This document shows positions 26,504 through 36,475 of a stretch of 64,000 bases of DNA, one piece after another. Each line of letters begins with the position of its first letter. The first letter of the stretch is position 1. Location of the stretch: assembly GCF_900113005.1 (NCBI RefSeq), contig NZ_FONW01000009.1, positions 142,534 to 206,533 of the forward strand. The letters are read 5' to 3'. The notes beneath the pieces were generated by a model. It was given only the letters and a program-made list of their open reading frames with translations, did not search any database and was not told where the DNA came from. The DNA comes from Sunxiuqinia elliptica (GTDB lineage Bacteria; Bacteroidota; Bacteroidia; Bacteroidales; Prolixibacteraceae). Both the position numbers and the translations under genes were made by a program.

Positions 26504-27327
26504 CATCAGCTTTTCTCTTAATGAATGGCCAATTTTATCCTGCCAACGAAAAGCTATTTTCAATCAACTTGCTGGATCGTGTGTTCATGAGTGAACGCCT
26601 GCGCACTGTCCGCAATCAAATCCCCTTTTGGAACCAGCAACTTGAATTAGTTGAACTAAAATTGAAAATTACCAACACCCCTCTTCCCTCTTTTCTGGAA
26701 AACCGAGGCAAAGAGCTGAAGCGACAAATCGAACGTCTTCTCGCTAAAAACAAACTATTTCGAAGTGCAATCATCCACCTTCACTTGTTGAAAGACACTC
26801 CCGAAATCGCTTACTTATTAGTTGCAGAACCTCTGGACATGACAAGCTATGAATTAAATACCAACGGGCTACGAGTATCGGTATTTGATAAGTTAACCAA
26901 ATCCTTTTCGCCGCTGTCAGCCTTGGATACCGGCTCGCTTCCCTATTGGAAGCTTGCGACAACATATGCCTCCGTCCAGCAGCAAGATGAGCTATTATTA
27001 GTCAATGAGCAGCAGAGTATTTTAGAGGCTCCATACAAATCCATTTACCTGATTAAAGACAAGCAAATAATCACCCCTGCCCCAGAGAGTGGCGCATATA
27101 TGGATATTAGCCGGGATACCATCGACAAGGCATGTCAGCGTTTTAACTTCACACTTAAGCTGATAACAAAACTCACCGAAAAGGAGCTTTTGCAAGCTGA
27201 TGAATTCTTTTTAGCGAATGCCGTTCAAGGGATTGAATGGGTTAAAGCTTTTAAACAAAAACGTTACTTCAATAAAAAAACCAAACTGATTCTTCAGGAA
27301 TTTAACCGACTACTTTTGACAGCATAA
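26500..27327 (+). CDS. Class IV PLP-dependent aminotransferase-like protein
   Basis: The 275-residue protein resembles 4-amino-4-deoxychorismate lyase and branched-chain aminotransferases: LLDRVFMSERLRTV, YWKLATTYASVQQQ (Lys probably forming the Schiff base), DELLLVNEQQSILEAPYKSIYLI, PAPESGAYMDISRDTI and LLQADEFFLANAVQGIEWV. The first 100 residues are divergent. It could make p-aminobenzoate if a PabB partner exists elsewhere, but the family spans several reactions. It overlaps the HAD gene by four bases. Confidence 0.83.
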   Translation: MTSAFLLMNGQFYPANEKLFSINLLDRVFMSERLRTVRNQIPFWNQQLELVELKLKITNTPLPSFLENRGKELKRQIERLLAKNKLFRSAIIHLHLLKDTPEIAYLLVAEPLDMTSYELNTNGLRVSVFDKLTKSFSPLSALDTGSLPYWKLATTYASVQQQDELLLVNEQQSILEAPYKSIYLIKDKQIITPAPESGAYMDISRDTIDKACQRFNFTLKLITKLTEKELLQADEFFLANAVQGIEWVKAFKQKRYFNKKTKLILQEFNRLLLTA

Positions 27328-27382
27328 AAAAATGCACTCTCAACCATCAAAAAGTACAAACAACAAGAAAACAATAGGAAAA

Positions 27383-27976
27383 TTAGTTTAGAGAAGGATT
27401 TTCGGGAAAGTGCTCCCACAAAGAATATTTGCCTCCTATTTCACGAACGGCTTCAACCCACATCGTTGTCGTCTTTCGGTCAACCATCACCAACTCTTCC
27501 TCAATCTCAGAAACCAACCAGGAATTTTCACCAATCTCTTCCTCTAGCTGGCCATTGTCCCAACCAGAATATCCCAAGAAAAACCGAATCTGTCCTGGCA
27601 AAATTAAACCTTCACGAATTAAGCGTTTAACCTCTTCAAAATCTCCTCCCCAATAGATATTATCTTTCACATGAATACTTCCGGGAATCAGTTTCCCAAG
27701 CGAATGAATAAAGTAAATGGTATCAGTACTCACGGGGCCTCCAATATATACTTCAGCCTCAAACTCCGGGAAATCGCCAAGAATTTCATTGACAGGATAA
27801 TCAATCTTTTTATTCAAAATAAAACCAATCGCACCTTTGTCGCTATGAGCCACTAACAGAATGATTGCCCGGTTAAAATAGCTTCCCGGCAAAAATGGCT
27901 CAGCGATCAAAATACGCCCTTTTGAGGGTGCAACATGATTCGTCTCTATTTTAAATAAATTGATATTCAAGTTCAT
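27383..27976 (-). CDS. YqgE/AlgH family protein
   Basis: The 197-residue protein matches the UPF0301 family: KGRILIAEPFLPGSYFNRAIILLVAHSDKGAIGFILNKK, then EVYIGGPVSTDTIYFIHSLG and a C-terminal FFLGYSGWDNGQLEEEI. The family is widespread, cytosolic and still without an agreed biochemical role; AlgH affects alginate regulation in Pseudomonas. It converges with the aminotransferase gene and is 151 bases downstream of the DivIC-like gene. Confidence 0.94.
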   Translation of the reverse strand: MNLNINLFKIETNHVAPSKGRILIAEPFLPGSYFNRAIILLVAHSDKGAIGFILNKKIDYPVNEILGDFPEFEAEVYIGGPVSTDTIYFIHSLGKLIPGSIHVKDNIYWGGDFEEVKRLIREGLILPGQIRFFLGYSGWDNGQLEEEIGENSWLVSEIEEELVMVDRKTTTMWVEAVREIGGKYSLWEHFPENPSLN

Positions 27977-28127
27977 AATACGTTAGAATTCTCTATCAAT
28001 TTAGGAAAAAACAAACATTAATCAAATACGTTTTTTCCCTTGTAACAAAAATTTGACAATTTTTCACAAATCAATTTAGGTCAATAATACGAAGAATTTG
28101 AGAGATAGTAATCATAAAAAAAACGAA

Positions 28128-28430
28128 TTAGTCTTCTTCAACAATCAAGTAAACATCTTCGTTTTCCTTTTTCATCAGGAATTCTTCCCGGGCAAATTTC
28201 TCCAGGTTGGTTAGGTTAGTTCGAAGTTCTTGAATTTTTCGTTTATCCGAAACAATTTTATTACGCAATAACACTTCTTGCTTTGCAAGCTGCTCCAGTT
28301 TATTTATATTTTGAAAATGTTGCAGTAAACTGTGCTCATCAAAAAAACCAACCCAAAATACGAACAAAGCAATAACAACTCCGTATTTCGTTCTCAGTTT
28401 ACTCCACAAAAGTGACCACAATTTCCCCAT
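28128..28430 (-). CDS. Septum formation initiator family protein (FtsB/DivIC-like)
   Basis: The 100-residue protein has one membrane segment near residues 17-32, then a coiled coil (INKLEQLAKQEVLLRNKIVSDKRKIQELRTNLTNLEKFAREEF) and the family's FAREEFLMKKENEDVYLIVE tail. Such proteins form the FtsB-FtsL-FtsQ complex of the divisome. It is short and monocistronic, with a TACTTTTG promoter box at 28453-28460. Confidence 0.9.
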   Translation of the reverse strand: MGKLWSLLWSKLRTKYGVVIALFVFWVGFFDEHSLLQHFQNINKLEQLAKQEVLLRNKIVSDKRKIQELRTNLTNLEKFAREEFLMKKENEDVYLIVEED

Positions 28431-28452
28431 TTAGTTTCGGATTTAATACCAA

Positions 28453-28460
28453 CAAAAGTA
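28453..28460 (-). promoter_or_regulatory. -7 promoter element of the FtsB/DivIC-like gene
   Basis: On the minus strand TACTTTTG fits TAnnTTTG; it is 22 bases upstream of the ATG and directly beyond the pruA terminator. No good -33 TTTG at normal spacing. Confidence 0.5.
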
Positions 28461-28482
28461 AACGATATTCAGGCAAAAAAAA

Positions 28483-28514
28483 AGGAGATGAATAAATTCA
28501 CCTCCTATTTTTTT
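28483..28514 (-). terminator. Terminator of pruA
   Basis: Arms 28483-28492 and 28497-28506 form a 10-bp stem with one G-U pair and a 4-base loop. On the minus strand the stem is followed by nine T, directly after the pruA stop. Confidence 0.85.
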
Positions 28515-28526
28515 ATAAGTTATTCC

Positions 28527-30164
28527 TTACTCGTTATCCGGTAAAAAGTTTGGATACATATAATCGTGAGGCGGAACAAAGTTCTCTTTTATAGTTCGAA
28601 TCGAAGTCCAACGTAAGAAGTTGAAAACAGATCCGGCTTTATCATCCGTGCCTGATCCACGAGCTCCACCAAAGGGTTGTTGTCCAACAACAGCTCCTGT
28701 TGGCTTATCATTGATATAGAAGTTACCTGCCGAATTCTCCAGGCGTTTTGTAATCTTCTCGATATTGTAACGATCCTGAGACATAACCGCCCCCGTCAAT
28801 GCATAAATTGACGTGTTATCCAAAATCGTCAAAGTTTCATCAAGCTTATTGTCCTCATATACATAAACCGTTAACACCGGACCAAACAGTTCTTCAACCA
28901 TGGTTGCATAATCTGGCTTTTTAGCTTGAATGACGGTTGGCTCAATAAAATAGCCCACTGATTTATCATGATTTCCACCAAAGATAACCTCAGCATCTGC
29001 ATCTTCTTTGGCACGATCAATAAATCCGGCCAACTTATCGAATGAAGCTTCATCGATTACCGCGTTAACAAAGTTGGTGAAATCCTCTGGTGGTCCCATC
29101 TTCACAGAGGACAACGCCTTACCTACCCGCTTTTTAACATCTGCCCAAATACTCTTAGGCACATAGCAGCGAGAAGCAGCCGAGCATTTTTGTCCTTGAT
29201 ATTCGAAAGCTCCACGAACCATTGCAATAGCCAAAGCTTGACGATCAACCGTGTTATCTGCAAAGATGAAATCTTTACCACCAGTTTCGCCAACAATGCG
29301 CGGATAAGACTTGTATTTATAAATATTTTCTCCAATTGTTTTCCAAATTCCCTGGAACACTCCGGTAGACCCTGTAAAGTGAATACCCGCAAACTCAGGA
29401 TGCTCAAACACCACTTTCGCGGCTGTTGGACCGGAAACGTAAACCAAGTTGATCACGCCATCAGGCAATCCAGCTTCCTTGAAAAGCTCCATGATTACGG
29501 CTGCCGAGTAAACAGCTGTTTTTGAAGGTTTCCAAACGGCAACATTCCCCATCATTGCCGGGGCTGCAGGTAGGTTTCCTGCAATCGACGTAAAGTTGAA
29601 AGGGGTTAAAGCAAACACAAAACCTTCCAATGGGCGGAATTCATTGTAGTTCCAAATACCAGGAGCTGATTCTGGTTGCATTTTATAGATGTCCGTCATG
29701 CATTTTACACCAAAACGGAAAAAGTCAGCCATCTCACAAGCGGCATCAATTTCTGCCTGGAAAGCATTCTTTGACTGCCCCAGCATGGTCGCTGCATTGA
29801 TCTTATCGCGATATGGTCCAGCCAAAAGATCTGCTGCTTTCAAGAAAATTGAAGCCCGATGTTGCCAGCCCATGGCAGCCCACTGCTCACGAGCATCCAA
29901 TGCCGAATCAATCGCCATCTGCACATGCGACTCATCTCCCTGATAATAATGACCAAGGGTATGCTTTATTTCATGAGGGGGAGCAATCCGAATACGACGG
30001 TCTGTTGTTACTTCTTTCCCACCAATAATCATTGGTAACTCCACTTCCTTACTACGAAGCTCTGCTAATTTTGCTTTCAGCGAAGCACGCTCCGGCGATC
30101 CGGGCGCATAACTCTTAACCGGTTCATTCTTAGCTACCGGCACATTAAAAAAACCTTTAGGCAT
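28527..30164 (-). CDS. pruA: L-glutamate gamma-semialdehyde dehydrogenase (1-pyrroline-5-carboxylate dehydrogenase)
   Basis: The 545-residue enzyme oxidises glutamate semialdehyde to glutamate with NAD+, the last step of proline and arginine breakdown. It shows FALTPFNFTSIAGNLPAAPAMMGN, WKPSKTA, IHFTGSTGVFQGIW, VGETGGKDFIF (general base Glu), catalytic Cys327 in GQKCSAASR, and PFGGARGSGTDDKAG. The length fits stand-alone PruA rather than a PutA fusion. No proline dehydrogenase is in the window. Confidence 0.95.
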   Translation of the reverse strand: MPKGFFNVPVAKNEPVKSYAPGSPERASLKAKLAELRSKEVELPMIIGGKEVTTDRRIRIAPPHEIKHTLGHYYQGDESHVQMAIDSALDAREQWAAMGWQHRASIFLKAADLLAGPYRDKINAATMLGQSKNAFQAEIDAACEMADFFRFGVKCMTDIYKMQPESAPGIWNYNEFRPLEGFVFALTPFNFTSIAGNLPAAPAMMGNVAVWKPSKTAVYSAAVIMELFKEAGLPDGVINLVYVSGPTAAKVVFEHPEFAGIHFTGSTGVFQGIWKTIGENIYKYKSYPRIVGETGGKDFIFADNTVDRQALAIAMVRGAFEYQGQKCSAASRCYVPKSIWADVKKRVGKALSSVKMGPPEDFTNFVNAVIDEASFDKLAGFIDRAKEDADAEVIFGGNHDKSVGYFIEPTVIQAKKPDYATMVEELFGPVLTVYVYEDNKLDETLTILDNTSIYALTGAVMSQDRYNIEKITKRLENSAGNFYINDKPTGAVVGQQPFGGARGSGTDDKAGSVFNFLRWTSIRTIKENFVPPHDYMYPNFLPDNE

Positions 30165-30202
30165 AATAAATTAGTTTTATTTTTTTCGATTCCCGTTTGT
30201 AA

Positions 30203-30210
30203 CAAAACTA
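30203..30210 (-). promoter_or_regulatory. -7 promoter element of pruA
   Basis: TAGTTTTG on the minus strand fits TAnnTTTG, 38 bases upstream of the pruA ATG. The -33 element is not clear. Confidence 0.4.
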
Positions 30211-30343
30211 GAGAATCAGAAACAGCTTTTTACTAATAAATATCAGTTTTGAAAAAAGAGAAAAACTAAGTCTGCCATAAAATTCATTCCCTCTTAAAAA
30301 TTACTATATTTAGTGCGATTTTAAATGACTCAGAGTTTTTTTC

Positions 30344-32434
30344 ATGCTAAAATCAGTCTATCAATTTATCACCAAACCCTATCTTCTTGATTCAAGTGAA
30401 GATAAACGAAAAATCGTCGGACTTCATGTGATTTTATTCCTTGGGTTGGTCTACGCTTTGGCTGATTTCACAGTATCAATAACGGGGTATAACCTGAACG
30501 AATGCATTCCGGCTAACGTTTCAATGATCACAATTTGCTTAATTGGGCTGTATTGTTTACGAATTGGGCGCCCCTCAATAGCCGTTAATACTTTTTTTCT
30601 GATACCATTTGTTATCTACTTTTACTTTATCTCGTCTCAATATTCCGTTTTTCCAATAAAAAGTTCGATACCTTATACGGTGTGGTTTTTAGTTCCCAGT
30701 TTTCTGTTTATCCTTCTGTTTAGCAAAAAAAGTGCTCAGAAACTTGCTATCTACTACGGGATCAGCCTTATTGCTGTTGCTTTCCACCTATATAAAGCAA
30801 CCCGGCTGGGCGAAGCAACCGGACTCTATTGGCCAACACAGGAACTTATTTTAAACCCATTGGTTATTATCTCACTGGCATTTGCAGCAACCTTTTTAGT
30901 TGCCGTTAATTTTGAACTCAACATCAAAGAACTGCGAATCAAAACAGAAGCGACCGATGCTCAAATCAACAAAACGGTAAAATCATTTCAGCAAGGAATC
31001 TTGCACATGCAAATTGAGCGCGACGAAATGAATAACGCCGTAGGCCTGCAAATCAGAAAAACCAATCCAGCATTTCAGAAGATGTTTAAAGTGAATGCCC
31101 GAGAGCTACACAATATTGAAGCAGATGTTGTTTTTCCGAAGGTTTTCAGAAACTCTTTTGACTGGAATAACCATTTTTTACACAAAAAAGGGAGGCGAGC
31201 AACCGAAATTCATGTCGAGCACCTGGAAAAATGGGTTGAAGTTTATACCCTCACTCCGAGTCCTGACCAAATTACGGCTATTTTTTACGATCGTACTTCT
31301 TGTAATCAAACGATCACTTCGCTTGAAGAAAGCCGAAAACGATATAAAGTTTTACTCGAAGCAATTCCTGACATCTTCTTCATCATCGATAAAGATGGAA
31401 CATACATGGACTTTGTCATCAAGGAATCAGAAATGGTTCAAATCAATGCAGATGATATTATCGGGAACTCCATTTTCGAGGTTGGATTTTCGGAAAAAAT
31501 GTCCCGGAAAATTTTTCAGTGTATCCAGGATGCCATCCATCGTGACACCATCGAAACAATTGAGTATGCGCTAGAAGTTGAAAAAGGAACAGCGATGTTT
31601 GAAATGCGGATCGCCCGGCTGGATGATCATTCCGTGATTTCAATTGCCCGCGATATCACCAAGCGAAAGGTTGCCGAAATTCGTTTAGAGGAAGCCAAGC
31701 AAAAAGCAGAAGAGGCTGACCAACTCAAATCAGCTTTCCTAGCCAATATTTCTCATGAGATACGGACTCCTATGAATGCCATCATCGGTTTTTCAAAAAT
31801 GATTGGCTCGCCCGATTTTGACATTGAAGAGAAAAACCGCTTTATCGATATCATCATCAGCAATGGTAAATTACTGATGGAAATGATCAACGACATGATT
31901 AGCTTGTCTAAGATTGAAAGCAACCAAGTAACGGTAAAAGAAAGCTTTTGCAAGGTCAACGATCTAATGGTTGAACTCTATCGGGAATATAGCTTTGACC
32001 TAACTTCCAAACCCATCAGGCTAAAACTCAGCAACCAAAATGCCAACCCAAAATTTGGAGTAACAACAGATCCATTCCTTCTCAATGAAATTCTGAAAAA
32101 GTTGTTGGACAATGCTGTAAAGTTCACCAACGAAGGCGAGATTGAGTTTGGGTACCGCATGGAAGGGAAAGATAAGCTTCAGTTTTTTGTCAATGACACA
32201 GGTATCGGAATTGATGAAGAGCAGATTAAGCGAATTTTTGAGCGCTTCCACCAGATTGACAATAAAACCACTCGCAAGTACGAAGGTACCGGACTTGGCT
32301 TAGCCATTGCGCAACACTACACTAAATTGCTTGGCGGTGAAATAAAAGTCAAATCAGAAATTGACCGTGGCTCGGAATTTACCTTTAGCGTGCCCTTCAA
32401 AAATGGCGATGGACTACTGCAAATTGTTCGTTAA
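30344..32434 (+). CDS. Membrane-bound PAS-containing histidine kinase
   Basis: The 696-residue protein has six membrane segments in the first 210 residues, a PAS-like region (about 215-330) and a PAS domain (335-445, VLLEAIPDIFFIIDKDGTY), then HisKA with phospho-acceptor His471 (NISHEIRTPMNAIIGFSKM) and HATPase (DNAVKFTNEG, DTGIGIDEEQIKRIFERFHQI, GTGLGLAIAQH). Unlike the kinase at 17333 it has no receiver. No response regulator gene is adjacent, so it is an orphan sensor. Its TAA stop overlaps the stop of the converging T9SS gene. Confidence 0.94.
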   Translation: MLKSVYQFITKPYLLDSSEDKRKIVGLHVILFLGLVYALADFTVSITGYNLNECIPANVSMITICLIGLYCLRIGRPSIAVNTFFLIPFVIYFYFISSQYSVFPIKSSIPYTVWFLVPSFLFILLFSKKSAQKLAIYYGISLIAVAFHLYKATRLGEATGLYWPTQELILNPLVIISLAFAATFLVAVNFELNIKELRIKTEATDAQINKTVKSFQQGILHMQIERDEMNNAVGLQIRKTNPAFQKMFKVNARELHNIEADVVFPKVFRNSFDWNNHFLHKKGRRATEIHVEHLEKWVEVYTLTPSPDQITAIFYDRTSCNQTITSLEESRKRYKVLLEAIPDIFFIIDKDGTYMDFVIKESEMVQINADDIIGNSIFEVGFSEKMSRKIFQCIQDAIHRDTIETIEYALEVEKGTAMFEMRIARLDDHSVISIARDITKRKVAEIRLEEAKQKAEEADQLKSAFLANISHEIRTPMNAIIGFSKMIGSPDFDIEEKNRFIDIIISNGKLLMEMINDMISLSKIESNQVTVKESFCKVNDLMVELYREYSFDLTSKPIRLKLSNQNANPKFGVTTDPFLLNEILKKLLDNAVKFTNEGEIEFGYRMEGKDKLQFFVNDTGIGIDEEQIKRIFERFHQIDNKTTRKYEGTGLGLAIAQHYTKLLGGEIKVKSEIDRGSEFTFSVPFKNGDGLLQIVR

Positions 32435-33723
32435 AAATCGGCTCTTAAAACCTGAAACCCGACTAAGCGATCATAGCGATCTGACATACCCCTGAAATAA
32501 ACAAAAATCTGGTACTCATTTTCTGTTTCGTAATGACTTCCTTCCAAAGCCGCAGCATCTGCTGTTTTTGAACCGGAGGGGACATACACATACTGGTAAT
32601 TGTAATAACCTTGCTTCAGCAGCATCGTCAACTCATAGGTTGCCTGTTCATAATTCCAGGTCATCTCATTACTCTTGTTAGCATTCCAGCCTGTAAGTTC
32701 CCCAAACACATTCACAGTTCCCCCTACCAGTTGCGCTTCCAAAGGCAAAGAGAAATGCACAAAAAAGTAATCACACTCGGTATCGTAATCATCCACCGGG
32801 TCCTGACTTTCAACAACAAAAGCCCCATTCATTTCTTTATAATCGTAGTACTTTTGGTTAGCCCTAACTTCGTCTGCCATTAAAGTTACATGGTAGTATG
32901 GCCGATGAAAAGTTGTTGCTAACACATTCTCTCCATTATAACGTCGAGTTCGAATATCAAAATAGCGAAACTCATTTCCCCCCTGAAAGACATTCTCCTT
33001 ATCGTAATCGTAGACCAACTCTTTATCACGAATAAAAAGAGGCTTCAGTCCCCGAATCGCATTATCCCATCTCCGATTCTGCATAATCACGACTTTTACC
33101 TCATCGTGCGGATTAAGAATATCTAAATTGTCATGATAAATGGTAAAATCCACTTCCTGGTTATCGCCTTTAAACGGATCATAAGTTGCCCGCTTCACAA
33201 CACCCTTCACTTCAACCCGAGGTTCCAACACCTGAAAACGGCGTGTAAGCACCAAGTCCTCTTTATCATCGCCGGCATAAACCACCAGCACATAGTTTCC
33301 TGATCTGGTAGGCCGTACTTTGTCGTTTGGAATCGGAATCAGGTAATTGATATATGTCATTGTTGTGTTGAAACTTGGCGCATAATCATCCACCGGATTA
33401 TCAAAAAAACCATCCAGATACTCACTTTGCAGAATGAATGATTCATTCCAATCAGCATCACAGTGAATCAGGGTGTAGGAATAATTTTTTGTTTCACCAG
33501 ACAAATCATCGAACTTAAAAACCAAACGCTCGTCAGTACCAAGCTCATAAATGGGGTAGCTTAACTCAAACCCCTCGCGAAAAGCTTGCACTGATTTAAT
33601 TTCTTCTTTGAAAACGGCATCCTGATAATGATAATTGCTTTCATCCTGCGCCAGGGAATTTAATGTAAAAATAACGCAGGAAATTAAGATCATTATGTAT
33701 AATTTAATGGTCATTTGTCTCAT
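32431..33723 (-). CDS. Type IX secretion system plug protein (DUF5103 family)
   Basis: The 430-residue exported protein has a signal peptide (MTIKLYIMILISCVIFTLNSLAQ) and the DUF5103 pattern: VFKFDDLSGETKNYSYTLIHCDADWN, SEYLDGFFDNPVDDY, NTTMTYINYLIPIPND, TRSGNYVLVVY and a C-terminal carbohydrate-module-like fold. In Flavobacterium the homologue plugs the periplasmic side of the giant SprA translocon. This implies the organism has a type IX secretion system; no other part of it is in the window. The ATG at 33714 is an alternative start. Confidence 0.9.
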   Translation of the reverse strand: MRQMTIKLYIMILISCVIFTLNSLAQDESNYHYQDAVFKEEIKSVQAFREGFELSYPIYELGTDERLVFKFDDLSGETKNYSYTLIHCDADWNESFILQSEYLDGFFDNPVDDYAPSFNTTMTYINYLIPIPNDKVRPTRSGNYVLVVYAGDDKEDLVLTRRFQVLEPRVEVKGVVKRATYDPFKGDNQEVDFTIYHDNLDILNPHDEVKVVIMQNRRWDNAIRGLKPLFIRDKELVYDYDKENVFQGGNEFRYFDIRTRRYNGENVLATTFHRPYYHVTLMADEVRANQKYYDYKEMNGAFVVESQDPVDDYDTECDYFFVHFSLPLEAQLVGGTVNVFGELTGWNANKSNEMTWNYEQATYELTMLLKQGYYNYQYVYVPSGSKTADAAALEGSHYETENEYQIFVYFRGMSDRYDRLVGFQVLRADF

Positions 33724-33845
33724 CAATTTCGTCTTGGATTAAACAAACTTGGCAAGGAGCTATCAAAAACATTCAGTTCTTCTAAAACAGGGTTCAACCA
33801 AACATATTCAGATAGTTCAATTCGTGTAAGTTTATACAACAAAGA

Positions 33846-33876
33846 TTGCGAAAAGTTTTTTAAATATGTACTTTTG
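33846..33876 (+). promoter_or_regulatory. Promoter of the nqr operon
   Basis: TTG (33846-33848), 20-base spacer and TACTTTTG (33869-33876) match the Bacteroidota -33/-7 pattern. Start of transcription is expected near 33883, 28 bases before nqrA. Confidence 0.65.
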
Positions 33877-33910
33877 CCACCTTAAATAATAACTACAACA
33901 AGGGATTACA

Positions 33911-35263
33911 ATGTCAAAGCATTTTAAATTGAAACGCGGATTAAATATCCGGTTGAAAGGAGCTGCCGAAGCGGTTCTGGAGGATGCTCCCGCACCGAAA
34001 TCAGTGGCCATAAAACCAACTGATTTTCCAGGCTTAACTCCTAAATTAAGTGTGAAAGCTGATGCCCAGGTCAAAGTTGGTGATGCCCTCTTTTTCGACA
34101 AGTACAATCCTGAAATTTTATTCACCTCACCGGTTAGCGGAACAGTAAAAGCAGTGAACCGTGGTGAGCGCCGTAAAATCTTGGAGATTGTTGTTGAGCC
34201 CAATGGAACAAACGAGCAGGCAGAATTCACCAAGGCTGATCCATCGTCACTCTCTCGAGAAGAGATCCGTGATCAACTTCTTAAAAGTGGTTTATGGCCA
34301 TTTTTCAAACAACGTCCGTATGGCGTTTTGGCAAAACCAACCGATGTTCCAACTAACATTGTTATTTCTGCATTTGACTCGGCTCCACTAGCTCCCGATT
34401 ACGACTTCTTGTTTTCGAAAGAGCAAAGTGCACTACAAACCGGTATCGATGCAATCAGCAAGTTAACTGATGGGAAAGTTTATCTCGGAGTTGCTCCGAA
34501 CCAAAGTTCGGGTGTTTTTGCCGCTCTAAAAAAGGTCGAAACCAACACCTTTGATGGTCCTCACCCAGCAGGGAATGCAGGGGTCCAGATCAGCAAAGTT
34601 TGCCCAATTGGAAAAGGAACAGTCGTGTGGACCATTAATCCACAAGCTCTTGTTTACATTGGTCGTTTATTTCAAACCGGCAAACTGGACATGAGCAAAA
34701 CCATTGCTTTGACAGGTTCTGAAGTAAAAGCTCCGAAATACTATAAGACAGTTCATGGGGCAAAGTTGGATTCGCTTACCAAAGGGAAAACGACAGAAGC
34801 TACCAAAGAACGAATCATCAGCGGTAATGTTCTGACAGGAACTAAAGTTGACACAGACAACTACCTGGGATATTTTGATCAACAACTGACCGTTATTCCT
34901 GAAGGTGATGATTACGAGTTTATGGGATGGGCTGCTCCTGGTGTCGATAAATATTCGGCCAGCAAAGCATTCTTTTCCAAATTATTCCCGAAAAAAGAAT
35001 ATGTACTGAATGCCAACATGCATGGAGGCGAACGCGCATTTGTCCTTTCCGGGCAATATGAAAAATTCCTTCCAATGGACATTCTTCCAGTACACCTATT
35101 AAAAGCCATTTTGGTTAATGACATCGATAAGATGGAGCAACTTGGTATATACGAAATCGTGGAAGAAGACTTGGCATTGTGTGAATATGCTTGTACTTCA
35201 AAAATTAAAGTACAAGACATTCTACGACAAGGAATAAACTCGATGATTAAAGAATTGGGATAA
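33911..35263 (+). CDS. nqrA: Na+-translocating NADH:quinone reductase subunit A
   Basis: The 450-residue protein matches NqrA: LKRGLNIRLKGAAEAVLEDA at the N-terminus, PKLSVKADAQVKVGDALFFDKY, FTSPVSGTVKAVNRGERRKI, and ADVLPV-like FLPMDILPVHLLKAILVNDIDKMEQLGIYEI near the end. NqrA is the peripheral cytoplasmic subunit of the sodium pump that oxidises NADH and reduces quinone. It opens a six-gene operon with short gaps and one promoter. Confidence 0.96.
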   Translation: MSKHFKLKRGLNIRLKGAAEAVLEDAPAPKSVAIKPTDFPGLTPKLSVKADAQVKVGDALFFDKYNPEILFTSPVSGTVKAVNRGERRKILEIVVEPNGTNEQAEFTKADPSSLSREEIRDQLLKSGLWPFFKQRPYGVLAKPTDVPTNIVISAFDSAPLAPDYDFLFSKEQSALQTGIDAISKLTDGKVYLGVAPNQSSGVFAALKKVETNTFDGPHPAGNAGVQISKVCPIGKGTVVWTINPQALVYIGRLFQTGKLDMSKTIALTGSEVKAPKYYKTVHGAKLDSLTKGKTTEATKERIISGNVLTGTKVDTDNYLGYFDQQLTVIPEGDDYEFMGWAAPGVDKYSASKAFFSKLFPKKEYVLNANMHGGERAFVLSGQYEKFLPMDILPVHLLKAILVNDIDKMEQLGIYEIVEEDLALCEYACTSKIKVQDILRQGINSMIKELG

Positions 35264-35298
35264 CCAAAATTGTTGCTTGAAACAAAATAGATAATTCA

Positions 35299-36456
35299 AT
35301 GAAAGCGTTAAGAAACTTTTTTGAAAAAACGAAACCACACGTGCAGAAAGGAGCCAAGTATCATTGGCTGCATTCAACTCACGATGCTTTCTTCACATTG
35401 GCCTTCGTTCAGAAAGATACATCCAAATCAGGGACTCATGTTCATGATTACATTGATTTGAAAAGAACCATGGGAATGGTGGTTCTTGCTCTTGTTCCCG
35501 CTCTGCTTATGGGAATGTACAACATCGGCTACCAACATTTTGGTGCACTGGGACAACTTGATACCGCAGGATTTTTCGACCTGTTCCTTTTTGGACTCTT
35601 GAAAGTATTGCCTGTTATTATTGTTTCCTATGTTGTTGGTTTAGGGATTGAATTTCTCTTTGCCCAGCTGCGTGGTCACGAAGTAAATGAGGGATTCCTC
35701 GTTTCCGGAATTTTAATTCCCATGGTCATGCCAATCAATACGCCACTATGGATGATTGGAGTTGCCACTGCCTTTGCCGTTATTTTTGGTAAAGAGGTAT
35801 TTGGTGGAACCGGGATGAATATCTGGAACCCGGCGTTGATCGCACGGGCCTTCTTATTCTTCGCCTATCCAGCTCAAATGTCTGGTGATTCAGTATGGAT
35901 TTCAGCTAGCGGTATCGAATCGATGGCTGATGGATTTACAGGTGCTACCCCAATGGCACAAGCCGTTCTGGGAGAAACCAACCTGGATGCTTGGCATGCC
36001 TTCATCGGCTTAATTCCTGGCTCCATTGGAGAAACATCAACATTGGCCATTCTAATTGGTGCTGCAATTTTGATTATTACCGGCATTGGAAACTGGAAAA
36101 TCATGTTATCAACCGTACTCGGTGGTGTATTCATGGGTATCCTGTTGAACATTTTTGCTGTTAATGCCTATATGGAAATGCCATTCTGGGAACACCTGAT
36201 TATCGGAGGTTTTGCTTTCGGTGCTGTTTTCATGGCTACAGACCCGGTATCGGCTGCACAAACTGAAAAAGGTAAGTGGATTTACGGATTCCTGATTGGT
36301 GTACTAGCCATCTTGATTCGTGTAGTCAACCCAGCCTATCCTGAAGGAATGATGCTAGCCATCCTGCTGATGAATACTTTTGCACCACTGATTGACCACT
36401 ACATCATTCAGGGAAATATCAAACGTCGTTTAAAACGAGTTCAACAGAGCGCTTAA
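35299..36456 (+). CDS. nqrB: Na+-NQR subunit B
   Basis: The 385-residue membrane subunit has about ten membrane segments and a covalent FMN attachment motif in FTGATPMAQA (Thr217 is the likely acceptor). EGFLVSGILIPMVMP and GGTGMNIWNPALIARAFLFFAYP are typical. NqrB carries the sodium channel half and the riboflavin site. Gap to nqrA is 35 bases, to nqrC 19. Confidence 0.97.
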   Translation: MKALRNFFEKTKPHVQKGAKYHWLHSTHDAFFTLAFVQKDTSKSGTHVHDYIDLKRTMGMVVLALVPALLMGMYNIGYQHFGALGQLDTAGFFDLFLFGLLKVLPVIIVSYVVGLGIEFLFAQLRGHEVNEGFLVSGILIPMVMPINTPLWMIGVATAFAVIFGKEVFGGTGMNIWNPALIARAFLFFAYPAQMSGDSVWISASGIESMADGFTGATPMAQAVLGETNLDAWHAFIGLIPGSIGETSTLAILIGAAILIITGIGNWKIMLSTVLGGVFMGILLNIFAVNAYMEMPFWEHLIIGGFAFGAVFMATDPVSAAQTEKGKWIYGFLIGVLAILIRVVNPAYPEGMMLAILLMNTFAPLIDHYIIQGNIKRRLKRVQQSA

Positions 36457-36475
36457 TCCCTAAAAGAAAAAAGAA

